Part shown: positions 24,930 to 33,315 of the stretch, one piece after another
Layout: the number at the start of each line of letters is the position of its first letter
How positions within the stretch are numbered: position 1 is the stretch's first letter
Made by a program: the position numbers and the translations under genes
Assembly: GCF_002454115.1 (NCBI RefSeq)
Contig: NZ_DKIH01000011.1
Span: 175,329-239,328, forward strand
Direction of reading: 5' to 3'
From: Sphingopyxis sp. UBA6723
Lineage (GTDB): Bacteria; Pseudomonadota; Alphaproteobacteria; Sphingomonadales; Sphingomonadaceae
Length of the DNA stretch: 64,000 nt
Notes under the pieces: generated by a model
What the model saw: only the letters and a program-made list of their open reading frames with translations
Databases searched by the model: none
Told to the model about the DNA's origin: nothing

Positions 24930-25979
24930 TCACGCCGCCATCGTGAACGGCTCCAGCCCGGCCAGCCGTGTCCGCACCGGCACTTGCGGGATCTGCCTGG
25001 AAGGCAATCCCGCGATGGCTTTCGCCATCGCAGCGATGTGCGCGGGGGTCGATCCGCAGCAGCCGCCGAGGATGTTGACCTGGCCATGATCGGCCCACTC
25101 GCGGACCAGCCCGGCGGTCGTGTCGGGCAGCTCGTCATATTCGCCGAGTTCATTGGGGAGCCCGGCGTTGGGATAGACCATGACTAAGGCATCGGCGATC
25201 TCTGACAGCACTTTCACATGCGGGCGGAGCTGCGCGGCGCCGAACGAGCAGTTCAGCCCGATCGTCAGCGGCTTCGCATGACGCACCGCATACCAGAAGG
25301 CTTCGACGGTATGCCCCGACAGGTTGCGACCCGACAGGTCGGTCAGCGTCATCGAGATCATCAGCGGCAGCTCGCGCCCGACCTTCGCCTCGGCCTCGAG
25401 CGTCGCGGCAATGCCCGCCTTGGCATTGAGCGTGTCGAAGATCGTCTCGATCAGAATGAAGTCCGCCCCGCCCTCGGCGAGCGCGATCACCTGCTCCAGA
25501 TAGACATCCTTCAGCTCGTCGAAATCGATTTCGCGGAAACCGGGATTGTTGACGTCGGGCGACAGCGACAGCGTCTTGTTCGTCGGCCCGACCGCGCCCG
25601 CGATGAAGCGGCGGCGACCGTCGATCGCTTCATATTTGTCGGCGGCTTCGCGCCCCAGCCGCGCGCTTTCATGGTTGATGTCGGCGATTAGATGTTCAGC
25701 GCCATAATCGGCCTGGCTGATCCGGTTGGCGCTGAAGGTGTTGGTCGACACAATGTCCGACCCCGCCGCCAGATAGGCTTCGCCGATCGCGGTCACGACG
25801 TCGGTGCGCGTGAGCGCCAAGATGTCGTTGTTGCCCTTTTGATCATGCGTCAGGCCAAGATTTCCGGCATAATCGGCCTCGACCAGCTTGCGGTCCTGGA
25901 TCTGCGTCCCCCAGCCTCCGTCGGTCAGCAGGATGCGGGTTTTTGCTGCTGCCACCAACGCTTCGCGTGCGCTGCTCAT
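24930..25979 (-). CDS. metH: methionine synthase MetH, homocysteine S-methyltransferase half
   Basis: A 349-residue barrel equivalent to the N-terminal module of MetH. It has LLTDGGWGTQIQDR near the start and the zinc ligands: one Cys in IGLNCSFGA and the pair in GGCCGSTPAH. It binds and deprotonates homocysteine for methyl transfer by the cobalamin half encoded downstream. The start overlaps the metF stop by ATGA, so translation is probably coupled. A 43-codon extension upstream is a shadow of metF. Confidence 0.94.
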   Translation of the reverse strand: MSSAREALVAAAKTRILLTDGGWGTQIQDRKLVEADYAGNLGLTHDQKGNNDILALTRTDVVTAIGEAYLAAGSDIVSTNTFSANRISQADYGAEHLIADINHESARLGREAADKYEAIDGRRRFIAGAVGPTNKTLSLSPDVNNPGFREIDFDELKDVYLEQVIALAEGGADFILIETIFDTLNAKAGIAATLEAEAKVGRELPLMISMTLTDLSGRNLSGHTVEAFWYAVRHAKPLTIGLNCSFGAAQLRPHVKVLSEIADALVMVYPNAGLPNELGEYDELPDTTAGLVREWADHGQVNILGGCCGSTPAHIAAMAKAIAGLPSRQIPQVPVRTRLAGLEPFTMAA

Positions 25980-26914
25980 GCTGCCTGATCCTTTGCGGTC
26001 GCGACCGGCCGCAGTCCCAGCAAATGGCAAATCGCATAGCTGAGTTCGGCGCGGTTGAGGGTGTAGAAATGGAAATCGCGGACCCCACCTGCATACAGCC
26101 GGCGGCACATTTCAGCAGCCACGGTTGCGGCGACCAGCTGGCGCGCGCCAGGATGATCGTCCAGCCCGTCGAACAGCGACACCATCCACGCCGGGATGGC
26201 GGTGCCGCACATATCGGCCATGCGCCGCGTCTGCGACACGTTCGACACCGGCAGGATGCCGGGGATGATCGGCGCGTCGATGCCCGCCGCGGCCGCCGCG
26301 TCGCGAAAACGCAGGAAGCTGTCGGGCGAGAAGAAAAACTGCGTGATCGCGCGCGTTGCCCCGGCATCAAGCTTGCGCTTCAGATTGTCGAGATCGGCCT
26401 GCGGGCAATCGGCATCGGGATGCACTTCGGGATAGGCGGCGACCGAAATATCGAAAGGCGCGATGGCCTTGAGCCCCGCCACCAGTTCAACCGCATTGGC
26501 ATAGCCGTCGGGATGCGCGCGATAGGGCGCACCGCCGGGAACGTCGCCGCGCAGCGCAACGATGTGCCGCACGCCGGCCTCCCAATAGGCCGCTGCCACC
26601 TCGTCGATCTCGGCACGCGAGGCTTCGACGCAGGTCAGATGTGCAGCCGGCGGCACGGCGCTTTCGGCCGCGATGCGCGCAACCGTTGCATGGGTGCGCT
26701 CGCGCGTTGAACCGCCCGCGCCATAGGTGACCGACACAAAGCGCGGCGCCAAGGGCTCGAGGGTGCGGAACGTGTCCCACAGCTGAGCTTCCATCTTCTC
26801 GGTCTTGGGCGGGAAAAATTCAAAGCTGACGCCGATGTCGCCATCCAGATTGGCGAACAGCGGCGACGCAGCGGCGCGGCGCGCCTCCGCGAGCGAGTTC
26901 AAGTTCGACGTCAT
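25976..26914 (-). CDS. metF: 5,10-methylenetetrahydrofolate reductase
   Basis: A 312-residue flavin TIM-barrel enzyme. SFEFFPPKTEKMEAQLW carries the catalytic Glu, and FVSVTYGAGGSTRERT and ITQFFFSPDSFLRF are the folate/FAD-binding motifs. It reduces methylene-THF to methyl-THF, the methyl donor for the metH products encoded downstream. Both ends overlap neighbouring genes by ATGA, showing a tight ArsR-metF-metH operon. Confidence 0.95.
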   Translation of the reverse strand: MTSNLNSLAEARRAAASPLFANLDGDIGVSFEFFPPKTEKMEAQLWDTFRTLEPLAPRFVSVTYGAGGSTRERTHATVARIAAESAVPPAAHLTCVEASRAEIDEVAAAYWEAGVRHIVALRGDVPGGAPYRAHPDGYANAVELVAGLKAIAPFDISVAAYPEVHPDADCPQADLDNLKRKLDAGATRAITQFFFSPDSFLRFRDAAAAAGIDAPIIPGILPVSNVSQTRRMADMCGTAIPAWMVSLFDGLDDHPGARQLVAATVAAEMCRRLYAGGVRDFHFYTLNRAELSYAICHLLGLRPVATAKDQAA

Positions 26915-27903
26915 GCCGCGAGCCTTTTGGGTTGGCCGTCGCCATCATGGGCGACCGGCGGTTGATCTTCATCGCTGCGGCGGCGGCCAAGCCAGAGCTT
27001 CACCACCAGTTCGCCGCCTTCGAGAGTTTGGGTATTTTCCAGCAACAGCCCGGCCGAGGCGAACCAGCCGCGGATCTGCGCATCCGAAAAGCCGAGGCGC
27101 GCGTGCGCCGCCTGATCGCGCAGCGCCTCATCATCGTGCGGCGCAAAATCGACGATCAGCAGATGGCCGCCGCCGCGCAGCACCCGGCTGGCTTCGGCAA
27201 TCACGCGGTCGGGTTCGTGCGCAAAGTGTAGCGCCTGGTGAATGACGATGCTGTCGATGCTCGCGTCATCGACGGGCAAGTTCAGGAAATCGCCCTGCAC
27301 CAGGTCGACCGGAACTGCCTGCCCCGCCAGCTTGGCGCGCGCGATGCGCAACATTTCGGGGCTGCGGTCGAGCGCGGTGATCCGCCGTGCGGTCGGCGCG
27401 AAGATTTCCGCCATCCGGCCCGTGCCGGTGCCGATGTCGAGCAGATGCCCGAGCCGGCGGTTGTGCATCATCGCCAGCATCGCCGCCTCGACCTCGCTTT
27501 CGGCGACGTGGCGCGAGCGGATCGCGTCCCATTCGGCGGCATGGTCGGCAAAATAGCGTGCGGCGACCGCGGCGCGTTCGTCGCGCACCGCCGCCAGCCG
27601 CCGCGCATCATGCGCGATCACCAGCGCCTCGCGCGCCGAGAACGGCCAGCTTTCGGCCTGCCCGATGACCTGCGCCATCGGACCGGATTTGGCGATCCGG
27701 AGGAACACCCAGCTGCCCTCGCGCCGCCGCTCGACAATCCCCGCTTCGACCAGGATACGGACATGGCGCGACACCCGCGGCTGGCTCTGGTCCAGCACGA
27801 CCGCCAGTTCGCCGATCGCCAGTTCCATCTCGCGCAGCAAGGCGACGACTCGCAATCGGGTCGGGTCGGCCAGCGCCCGAAAGATGTCGATCAGCTCACT
27901 CAT
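26911..27903 (-). CDS. ArsR-family regulator fused to SAM-dependent methyltransferase (methionine cycle regulator)
   Basis: A 330-residue fusion. The first 95 residues are an ArsR winged helix (DIFRALADPTRLRVVALL, QSQPRVSRHVRIL) without the metal-binding cysteines of arsenic sensors. Residues 120-300 are a class I methyltransferase with the SAM motif LLDIGTGTGRMAEIF. Located first in the metF-metH operon, directly behind a perfect palindrome. By analogy with SahR-type ArsR regulators of the SAM cycle it may sense S-adenosylhomocysteine or SAM through its methyltransferase fold. Whether it still methylates anything is unknown. The start MSELIDIF is chosen over an upstream TTG. Confidence 0.85.
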   Translation of the reverse strand: MSELIDIFRALADPTRLRVVALLREMELAIGELAVVLDQSQPRVSRHVRILVEAGIVERRREGSWVFLRIAKSGPMAQVIGQAESWPFSAREALVIAHDARRLAAVRDERAAVAARYFADHAAEWDAIRSRHVAESEVEAAMLAMMHNRRLGHLLDIGTGTGRMAEIFAPTARRITALDRSPEMLRIARAKLAGQAVPVDLVQGDFLNLPVDDASIDSIVIHQALHFAHEPDRVIAEASRVLRGGGHLLIVDFAPHDDEALRDQAAHARLGFSDAQIRGWFASAGLLLENTQTLEGGELVVKLWLGRRRSDEDQPPVAHDGDGQPKRLAA

Positions 27904-27911
27904 GGGACCAC

Positions 27912-27931
27912 ATATAAAGCTTTCTTTATAT
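27912..27931. promoter_or_regulatory. 20-bp perfect palindromic operator upstream of the methionine-cycle operon
   Basis: ATATAAAG (27912-27919), CTTT, CTTTATAT (27924-27931): 8-bp arms with no mismatch and a 4-bp spacer. It ends 9 bp before the start codon of the ArsR-methyltransferase gene. The AT-rich dyad resembles the ATATAAAG-type sites described for SAM-cycle ArsR regulators, so autoregulation of the whole operon is likely. Confidence 0.75.
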
Positions 27932-28131
27932 CTGGTCAACCAAGCTGCGCACCCCTATTTCCGCCAAAGCCGACTGGTCCGCAAGCCATTCGCCATGAAA
28001 CATGGCGGCACCCGCAAAAAGGGCGTTGCACGCCATTTGCCGAGCGAGTAATTCTGCGCGGGATTGGCATATTCCGGGATCGATCTGTTCCTATGCCGGT
28101 CGATCTGTTCAAACTGAGAGGGGTTTCCCAA

Positions 28132-28449
28132 ATGAAAAAATCGATCACCATGTCGCTCGTCCTCGCCGCATCGCTCGGCCTCGCCGCTTGCGGTGAAAAG
28201 GCTGCCGACGACGCAGCCGTCACCACCGAAGATACGGCAACCGTCGAAGGCGCTGCTGACGGCGCGATGGAAGCCGCCGAAGGCGCTGCTGACGCCGCTG
28301 CGACCGCTGGCGCTGCTGCTGAAGGCGCTGCCGACGCTGCTGCTGCTGGCGACGCTGCGACCGCAACCGACAAGGCTGCCGAAGCTGCTGGCGCCGCTCA
28401 GGAAGCGACCGACGCTGCCAAGGGCGCGATGGAAGAAGCCAAGAAGTAA
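28132..28449 (+). CDS. alanine-rich small lipoprotein, paralogue 1
   Basis: A 105-residue protein. The signal peptide MKKSITMSLVLAASLGLAAC ends at a lipobox cysteine. The mature part consists almost only of Ala, Glu, Asp, Gly, Thr and Lys in imperfect EGAADAA repeats, predicted to be helical and amphipathic, reminiscent of Lpp-like or LEA-like proteins. A closely similar gene follows 190 bp downstream. No enzymatic domain. AGAGGGG provides the ribosome site. The longer ORF upstream is antisense to the ArsR gene and not real. Confidence 0.8.
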   Translation: MKKSITMSLVLAASLGLAACGEKAADDAAVTTEDTATVEGAADGAMEAAEGAADAAATAGAAAEGAADAAAAGDAATATDKAAEAAGAAQEATDAAKGAMEEAKK

Positions 28450-28478
28450 GCTTCTTACCGGTCGGTTCGGCCAAAAAA

Positions 28479-28520
28479 ACAAGGGGGGTCGTCAGTTTGC
28501 TGGCGGCCCCTTTGTTCGTT
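28479..28520 (+). terminator. intrinsic terminator of the first small lipoprotein gene
   Basis: ACAAGGGGGGTCGTCAG and its near-complement CTGGCGGCCCCTTTGT form a stem of about 16 bp with a 4-base loop, flanked by an A tract before and TTCGTTTT after. Confidence 0.75.
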
Positions 28521-28640
28521 TTGCGAGCCCTTGGTGTCCCGGCAAAGGCCAAAAGCTATTGATTGCCAAGCTTCGCATCCCTCGCTAACTCTTTCCATCC
28601 ATGGCCGGTCATGCGGCCATTGTTTTCGAAAGGAATACCC

Positions 28641-28967
28641 ATGCGCAAGATCCTCATCGCTTCGATGGCCGCCGCGGCCTTCAGCCTTACTGCCTGCTCG
28701 GAAAAGACCCAGGACGCCGCTAGCGAAACCGCCGATTCGATGGCTGACGACGCCGCCGCCACCGGCGACGCGATGGCCGAAGGCGCTGCCGACGCAGCCG
28801 ACGCCACCGCTGCTGCTGCCGACGATGCCGCTGCTGCGACCGCCGCTGCTGCCGACAAGGCTGGCAATGCTGTCGAAGGCACCGTGAACGCTGCTGGCGA
28901 TGCCGCCGCTGCCGCTGGTGACAAGATCGAAGCTGAAACCAAGAAGGCCGAAGCCAACGACAAGTAA
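28641..28967 (+). CDS. alanine-rich small lipoprotein, paralogue 2
   Basis: A 108-residue lipoprotein with signal MRKILIASMAAAAFSLTAC and a mature part of Ala/Asp/Glu/Lys-rich repeats (for example ADKAGNAVEGTVNAAGDAAA). It is clearly homologous in layout to the preceding gene, so this is a tandem duplication followed by divergence. GAAAGGA lies upstream of the start. Such proteins may form helical bundles under the outer or inner membrane; no function can be assigned. Confidence 0.8.
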   Translation: MRKILIASMAAAAFSLTACSEKTQDAASETADSMADDAAATGDAMAEGAADAADATAAAADDAAAATAAAADKAGNAVEGTVNAAGDAAAAAGDKIEAETKKAEANDK

Positions 28968-29000
28968 GTCATTGGCGCGCGTCTGAACGTGCGGCTATGA

Positions 29001-29034
29001 AAGGGCTCCATTCTTGGCGAATGGAGCCCTTTTT
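29001..29034 (+). terminator. intrinsic terminator of the second small lipoprotein gene
   Basis: GGGCTCCATTC, loop TTGGC, GAATGGAGCCC, then TTTTT: an 11-bp perfect stem with T tract. Confidence 0.9.
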
Positions 29035-29050
29035 CGTGGGAGAGACTGCC

Positions 29051-29266
29051 ATGCGCCGCCGCGGACCTGCTATAATTCTGACGTCGGTCGCGCTTGTGCT
29101 GGTCGCAGGGTGCAGCCGCACCGATAATGAGCCGGGGCCGGGCGGGGTGACCGTCAGCGAGGCAAAGGCGCTCGACGATGCGGCCGAAATGCTCGAAAGC
29201 CGTGATACGGCACCGGCCTCTGGTCCAGATGGCCGCGCCGACACGGACACGCCAGCCGACAGATAG
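29051..29266 (+). CDS. small lipoprotein of unknown function
   Basis: A 71-residue protein with signal MRRRGPAIILTSVALVLVAGC ending at a lipobox cysteine and a short acidic, Pro/Asp-rich mature tail. GGAGAG precedes the start. Not similar to the two alanine-rich lipoproteins upstream except for size and export. Conserved small lipoproteins of this kind in sphingomonads are uncharacterised. Confidence 0.65.
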   Translation: MRRRGPAIILTSVALVLVAGCSRTDNEPGPGGVTVSEAKALDDAAEMLESRDTAPASGPDGRADTDTPADR

Positions 29267-29414
29267 CACCTTCCCCTTCGGACACCGCGCCGTTAATGAT
29301 CCTCTGCCTCGCGACTGGCGCTGAAGATGGAGACCCATCGGGAAGCGGGGCTGGCCAATCGGCCAAGACGAGCCGCGCGCCTGGGTGATCCACTGCCACT
29401 GCAAGGACATCCGC

Positions 29415-30110
29415 ATGACCGATGCACCCGCGAACCCCGCCACGACCACCATCGTCTTTCTGCTGTTTCCGGGCATCACCCAGCTCGATTTCACCGCACC
29501 GGCGCAGGCGCTGTGCCGGATGCCCGGCGCGCGGCTGGTCGGCGCCGCGGCCAGCCGCGATCCGATCGCCACCGACAGCGGCTTTTCGATTTTGCCGACA
29601 GACGATTTTGCCAGCTGTCCGCAAGCCGACATCCTCTGCGTCCCCGGCGGCCATGGCGTCACCGAGGCGCTGGACGATGCCACAACGATCGACTTCATCG
29701 CGCGGCAAGCCGCGGGCGCGCGCTGGGTAACCAGCGTCTGCACCGGCGCCTTCCTGCTCGGCCGCGCCGGGCTGCTGACCGGCAAGCGCGCGACGACGCA
29801 TTGGGCCTATGCGCATTTGCTGCCGCTGGTCGGCGCCGAACCGGTGAATGCGCGCATCGTCGAAGATGGCAATCTGGTCACCAGCGGCGGGGTGACGTCG
29901 GGGCTGGATTTCGCGTTGACGCTGATCGGGCGGCTGCACGGCGATGCGGTGGCGCAGGCGATCCAGCTCGCGATCGAATATGACCCCGCCCCGCCCTATG
30001 TTGGCGGGCACCCCGACCGTACGCCCGCTGCGATTACCGCTGGACTGAAGACGCGCGTTTATGACGCCGCAGCGGCGCGGATGGAGCAGGCGCTGGAGCG
30101 TTCGCTCTAG
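29415..30110 (+). CDS. DJ-1/PfpI family protein, isonitrile hydratase-like
   Basis: A 231-residue protein of the InhA/GlxA-like branch of the DJ-1 superfamily. FLLFPGITQLDFTAPAQAL opens the domain, the nucleophile cysteine lies in SVCTGAFLLGRAGLL, and RATTHWAYAHLL carries the typical following histidine. GlxA-type regulators carry an additional AraC DNA-binding domain that is absent here, so an enzyme of the cyclohexyl-isocyanide hydratase type is more likely. Substrate not predictable. The start MTDAPAN is an inference; an earlier in-frame ATG at 29385 also exists. Confidence 0.83.
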   Translation: MTDAPANPATTTIVFLLFPGITQLDFTAPAQALCRMPGARLVGAAASRDPIATDSGFSILPTDDFASCPQADILCVPGGHGVTEALDDATTIDFIARQAAGARWVTSVCTGAFLLGRAGLLTGKRATTHWAYAHLLPLVGAEPVNARIVEDGNLVTSGGVTSGLDFALTLIGRLHGDAVAQAIQLAIEYDPAPPYVGGHPDRTPAAITAGLKTRVYDAAAARMEQALERSL

Positions 30111-30113
30111 TAG

Positions 30114-30271
30114 TCCTCCCTGTCGCGCAGCGATGGGGAGGTGGCCGCGCGAAGCGCTGACGGAGGGGCTTTGGCGCAAACGTCGCGGCCCCTCCACCAC
30201 TCGCTTCGCAAGCGGTCCCGCTGGCGCTACGCGCCGTCTGCGACTCCCCCATGGCTTCGCCACAGGGAGGA
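30114..30271. repeat. composite intergenic inverted repeat (TCCTCCCTGT arms)
   Basis: A 158-bp element. The outer arms TCCTCCCTGTCGCGCAGCGA and TCGCCACAGGGAGGA are complementary, and inner segments GGAGGGGC / GCCCCTCC fold back as well. Lies between convergent DJ-1 and cyclotransferase genes. Relative of family E in its C/T-rich arms but with a different centre. Confidence 0.7.
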
Positions 30272-30278
30272 TCTTTTG

Positions 30279-31025
30279 CTAATCGCAATCTGCGAGCGCA
30301 ATCTCGAACAGCTTCGGCCAGTATTTTCCGGTGACGAACAGGCGCTTCTTCTTCGCATCCCATGCGATGCCGTTAAGGACGCTATCATGGCCCGTGGCGC
30401 CCGCCTGTTCCTTCAAGCCCGACAGGTCGATATAGGATTTGATGGTGCCGCTGGCCGGGTCGATCCGCACGATCATCTCGGTCATCCACACATTGGCCCA
30501 GATTTCGCCGTTGATCGTCTCCAGCTCGTTGAGCATCGCCAGCGGACGTGTGCCGAAGCGTACCGTGACGCGCCGCTGCTCGGTCATCGTCGCGGGATCG
30601 AAGAAGCGCAGCTGTGAGGTGCCGTCGCTCAGCGCCAAACTGTCGCCGACCATGGTGACGCCCCAACCCTCACCCGCAAATTTGAAGGTGCCGACGGGTT
30701 TCAGATCCTTGATCCGCCACCGATTGCCGACCCCGCCCTGCCAGGTGACGCCGATGATCTGGTCGCGCCAGCGGGTGATGCCTTCGCCGAACTGGTCGGA
30801 CGGTAATTTTGTCTGGGCGACCGCCTTGCCGGTCTTGAGGTCGAGCCGCGCGACGCGTGAGCGGCCATATTGGCCGGTCGCTTCATAAAGATGGCCGCCG
30901 TCCCAGAACAGGCCCTGGGTAAAGCTGGTCGTGTCGTGGGGGTAGCTTTGGACGATGCGATAGCCGCAGCGTTCGATCGGCTGGACCGGGTCGGCGATCA
31001 TGGCGAGGGCGAGGAACAAGCTCAT
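30279..31025 (-). CDS. glutaminyl-peptide cyclotransferase (plant/bacterial QCT family)
   Basis: A 248-residue beta-propeller protein with the PF05096 features SYPHDTTSFTQGLFWDGGHLYEATGQYG and LNELETINGEIWANVW, ending in GIAWDAKKKRLFVTGKYWPKLFEI. Enzymes of this family cyclise N-terminal glutamine to pyroglutamate on exported proteins. The short hydrophobic N-terminus (MSLFLALAMIADP) may be a signal peptide, consistent with periplasmic action. Monocistronic between repeats. Confidence 0.87.
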   Translation of the reverse strand: MSLFLALAMIADPVQPIERCGYRIVQSYPHDTTSFTQGLFWDGGHLYEATGQYGRSRVARLDLKTGKAVAQTKLPSDQFGEGITRWRDQIIGVTWQGGVGNRWRIKDLKPVGTFKFAGEGWGVTMVGDSLALSDGTSQLRFFDPATMTEQRRVTVRFGTRPLAMLNELETINGEIWANVWMTEMIVRIDPASGTIKSYIDLSGLKEQAGATGHDSVLNGIAWDAKKKRLFVTGKYWPKLFEIALADCD

Positions 31026-31073
31026 GCCGCTTTGCTATGCCGGGCCGAATGAACAGGCAATGACAGAACCGCC

Positions 31074-31177
31074 GTGCCCCTGCGAAGGCAGGGGCCCATC
31101 ATCTGGCGTTGCGATTCAAAGCGATGGGCGCCGGGTGACGACAGCATCGGTGATGGGCCCCTGCCTTCGCAGGGGCG
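31074..31177. repeat. intergenic palindromic repeat, family D, copy 2
   Basis: Arms GTGCCCCTGCGAAGGCAGGG and its complement, with a second inner pair CCCATC/GATGGG. It lies between the groEL terminator and the cyclotransferase start. Confidence 0.85.
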
Positions 31178-31185
31178 CGCGTACG

Positions 31186-31221
31186 AAAAGGGCCGGAGGA
31201 TTGCTCCCCCGACCCTCTTTT
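31186..31221 (-). terminator. probable terminator of groESL
   Basis: On the minus strand an AGGGTC arm and a GGAG arm pair with CTCC and GGCCCT around a short loop, with a small bulge, followed by CCCTTTTCG. About 30 bp past the groEL stop codon. Confidence 0.6.
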
Positions 31222-31249
31222 CATCGGCTGAGTGCCGAACGGTTTGGAC

Positions 31250-32893
31250 TTAGAAGTCCATGCCGCCCATGCCGCCCATGCCGCCGCCGCCCATAGGCAT
31301 GGCGGGCTTGTCGTCGGGCGATTCGGCGATGCCGGCTTCGGTGGTGATCAGCAGACCAGCAACCGAGGCCGCGTCCTGCAGCGCGATGCGGACGACCTTG
31401 GTCGGGTCGATGACACCGGCCTTGACCAGGTCTTCATAGACATCGGTCGAGGCGTTGAAGCCGAAGTTGCTGTCCTTCTGGTCGAACAGCTTGCCAGCGA
31501 CGACACCGCCGTCGAAACCGGCGTTTTCGGCGATCTGACGGACCGGAGCCTGCAGCGCGCGACGGATAATGTCGATGCCGCGGGTCTGGTCTTCGTTGAC
31601 GCCAGTCAGGCCTTCGAGTGCCTTGGTGGCGTACAGCAGAGCGGTACCGCCGCCGGGGACGATGCCTTCTTCGACCGCAGCGCGGGTTGCGTGGAGGGCG
31701 TCATCGACGCGATCCTTGCGTTCCTTCACTTCGACTTCCGAAGCGCCGCCGACCTTGATGACTGCAACGCCGCCAGCGAGCTTCGCCAGACGTTCCTGCA
31801 GCTTTTCCTTGTCGTAGTCGCTGGTCGTCGTTTCGATCTGCGCGCGGATCTGTTCGACGCGGCCCTTGATCGTGTCGGCATCGCCGGCACCATCGACGAT
31901 CGTCGTGTTGTCCTTGTCGATCGTGACGCGCTTGGCCTGGCCCAGCATGTTCAGCGTGACGGTTTCCAGCTTGATGCCCAGGTCTTCGCTGATCATTTCA
32001 CCGTTGGTGAGGATCGCAATGTCCTGCAGCATCGCCTTGCGGCGATCGCCGAAGCCCGGTGCCTTGACGGCTGCGACCTTCAGGCCGCCGCGCAGGCGGT
32101 TGACCACCAGCGTGGCGAGCGCTTCGCCTTCGATGTCTTCGGCGATGATCAGCAGCGGACGGCCCGACTGCACCACCGCTTCGAGAATCGGCAGCATCGA
32201 CTGGAGGTTCGACAGCTTCTTTTCAAAGATCAGGATGTACGGATCGGCCAGCTCGACGAGCATCTTTTCCGGGTTGGTGATGAAGTAAGGGCTCAGGTAG
32301 CCGCGGTCGAACTGCATGCCTTCGACAACGTCGAGCTCGAAATCGAGACCCTTGGCTTCTTCGACGGTGATCACGCCTTCCTTGCCGACCTTGTCCATCG
32401 CCTGCGCGATTTTCTCGCCGACTTCGGTGTCGCCATTGGCCGAAATGATGCCGACCTGCGCGATTTCGGCGGTGCCCGAAACCGGCTTCGACTGTGCCTT
32501 GATCGTTTCGACAACCTTGGTGACCGCGAGGTCGATGCCGCGCTTCAGGTCCATCGGGTTCATGCCGGCGGCAACCGACTTCATGCCTTCGCGGACGATC
32601 GCCTGCGCCAATACGGTCGCGGTGGTCGTGCCGTCACCGGCGAGGTCGTTGGTCTTCGAAGCGACTTCGCGGACCATCTGCGCGCCCATGTTTTCGAACT
32701 TGTCCTTCAGTTCGATTTCCTTGGCGACGGTGACGCCGTCCTTGGTGATGCGGGGGGCGCCAAAGCTCTTGTCGATGACGACGTTGCGGCCCTTGGGACC
32801 GAGGGTCACCTTCACCGCGTCGGCGAGGATGTCGACGCCGCGCAGGATGCGTTCGCGCGCGTCGCGGCTAAATTTTACGTCTTTTGCAGCCAT
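31250..32893 (-). CDS. groL: chaperonin GroEL
   Basis: A 547-residue chaperonin, the usual length, starting MAAKDVKFSRDARERILRGV. The ATP-site segment AGDGTTTATVLAQ and the C-terminal GGM repeats (MGGGGMGGMGGMDF) are present. It forms the double-ring folding chamber capped by GroES. It is the second gene after groES, 64 bp downstream, and is under the CIRCE element. The long opposite-strand ORF is only a shadow. Confidence 0.99.
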   Translation of the reverse strand: MAAKDVKFSRDARERILRGVDILADAVKVTLGPKGRNVVIDKSFGAPRITKDGVTVAKEIELKDKFENMGAQMVREVASKTNDLAGDGTTTATVLAQAIVREGMKSVAAGMNPMDLKRGIDLAVTKVVETIKAQSKPVSGTAEIAQVGIISANGDTEVGEKIAQAMDKVGKEGVITVEEAKGLDFELDVVEGMQFDRGYLSPYFITNPEKMLVELADPYILIFEKKLSNLQSMLPILEAVVQSGRPLLIIAEDIEGEALATLVVNRLRGGLKVAAVKAPGFGDRRKAMLQDIAILTNGEMISEDLGIKLETVTLNMLGQAKRVTIDKDNTTIVDGAGDADTIKGRVEQIRAQIETTTSDYDKEKLQERLAKLAGGVAVIKVGGASEVEVKERKDRVDDALHATRAAVEEGIVPGGGTALLYATKALEGLTGVNEDQTRGIDIIRRALQAPVRQIAENAGFDGGVVAGKLFDQKDSNFGFNASTDVYEDLVKAGVIDPTKVVRIALQDAASVAGLLITTEAGIAESPDDKPAMPMGGGGMGGMGGMDF

Positions 32894-32957
32894 GTGGATG
32901 CTCCTTCAAAAAATGGCAGAAAACTGCGCAACTTCACTCGAGATTCGATCAAATCGC

Positions 32958-33245
32958 TCAGGCGATGACGCCGAGGATGTCCGATTCCTTCATGATCAAC
33001 AGCTCTTCGCCGTCGACCTTGACTTCGGTGCCCGACCATTTGCCGAACAGGATGCGATCGCCGGCCTTGACGTCGAGCGGGGTCACCTTGCCGTCATCGG
33101 CGCGGGCGCCCGAACCAACGGAGACGACTTCGCCTTCCTGCGGCTTTTCCTTGGCGGTGTCGGGGATGATGATGCCGCCAGCCGTTTTTTCTTCGGCTTC
33201 GATACGGCGGACGAGCACTCGGTCGTGCAGCGGACGAAATTGCAT
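32958..33245 (-). CDS. groS: co-chaperonin GroES
   Basis: A 95-residue protein starting MQFRPLHDRVLVRRIEAEEK with the mobile loop KTAGGIIIPDTAKEKPQ and the C-terminal roof strand. The lid of GroEL. The start at 33245 is the family start; the longer frame runs towards the promoter. A perfect CIRCE lies 33 bp upstream. Confidence 0.98.
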   Translation of the reverse strand: MQFRPLHDRVLVRRIEAEEKTAGGIIIPDTAKEKPQEGEVVSVGSGARADDGKVTPLDVKAGDRILFGKWSGTEVKVDGEELLIMKESDILGVIA

Positions 33246-33277
33246 GGATATCCCTCCAATGATGCAATGGATGTGAT

Positions 33278-33304
33278 TTAGCACTCACAGGGCGCGAGTG
33301 CTAA
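33278..33304. promoter_or_regulatory. CIRCE element (HrcA operator) of groESL
   Basis: TTAGCACTC (33278-33286), 9-bp spacer, GAGTGCTAA (33296-33304): an exact match to CIRCE on both arms. HrcA represses groESL through this site; hrcA itself is not in the window. Confidence 0.97.
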
Positions 33305-33315
33305 CAGACGGGCAT

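Noticed and set aside
31232..32968. 578-codon plus-strand ORF opposite groEL
   Set aside because: It is the antisense of a fully conserved chaperonin; no domain, product of high-GC codon bias.
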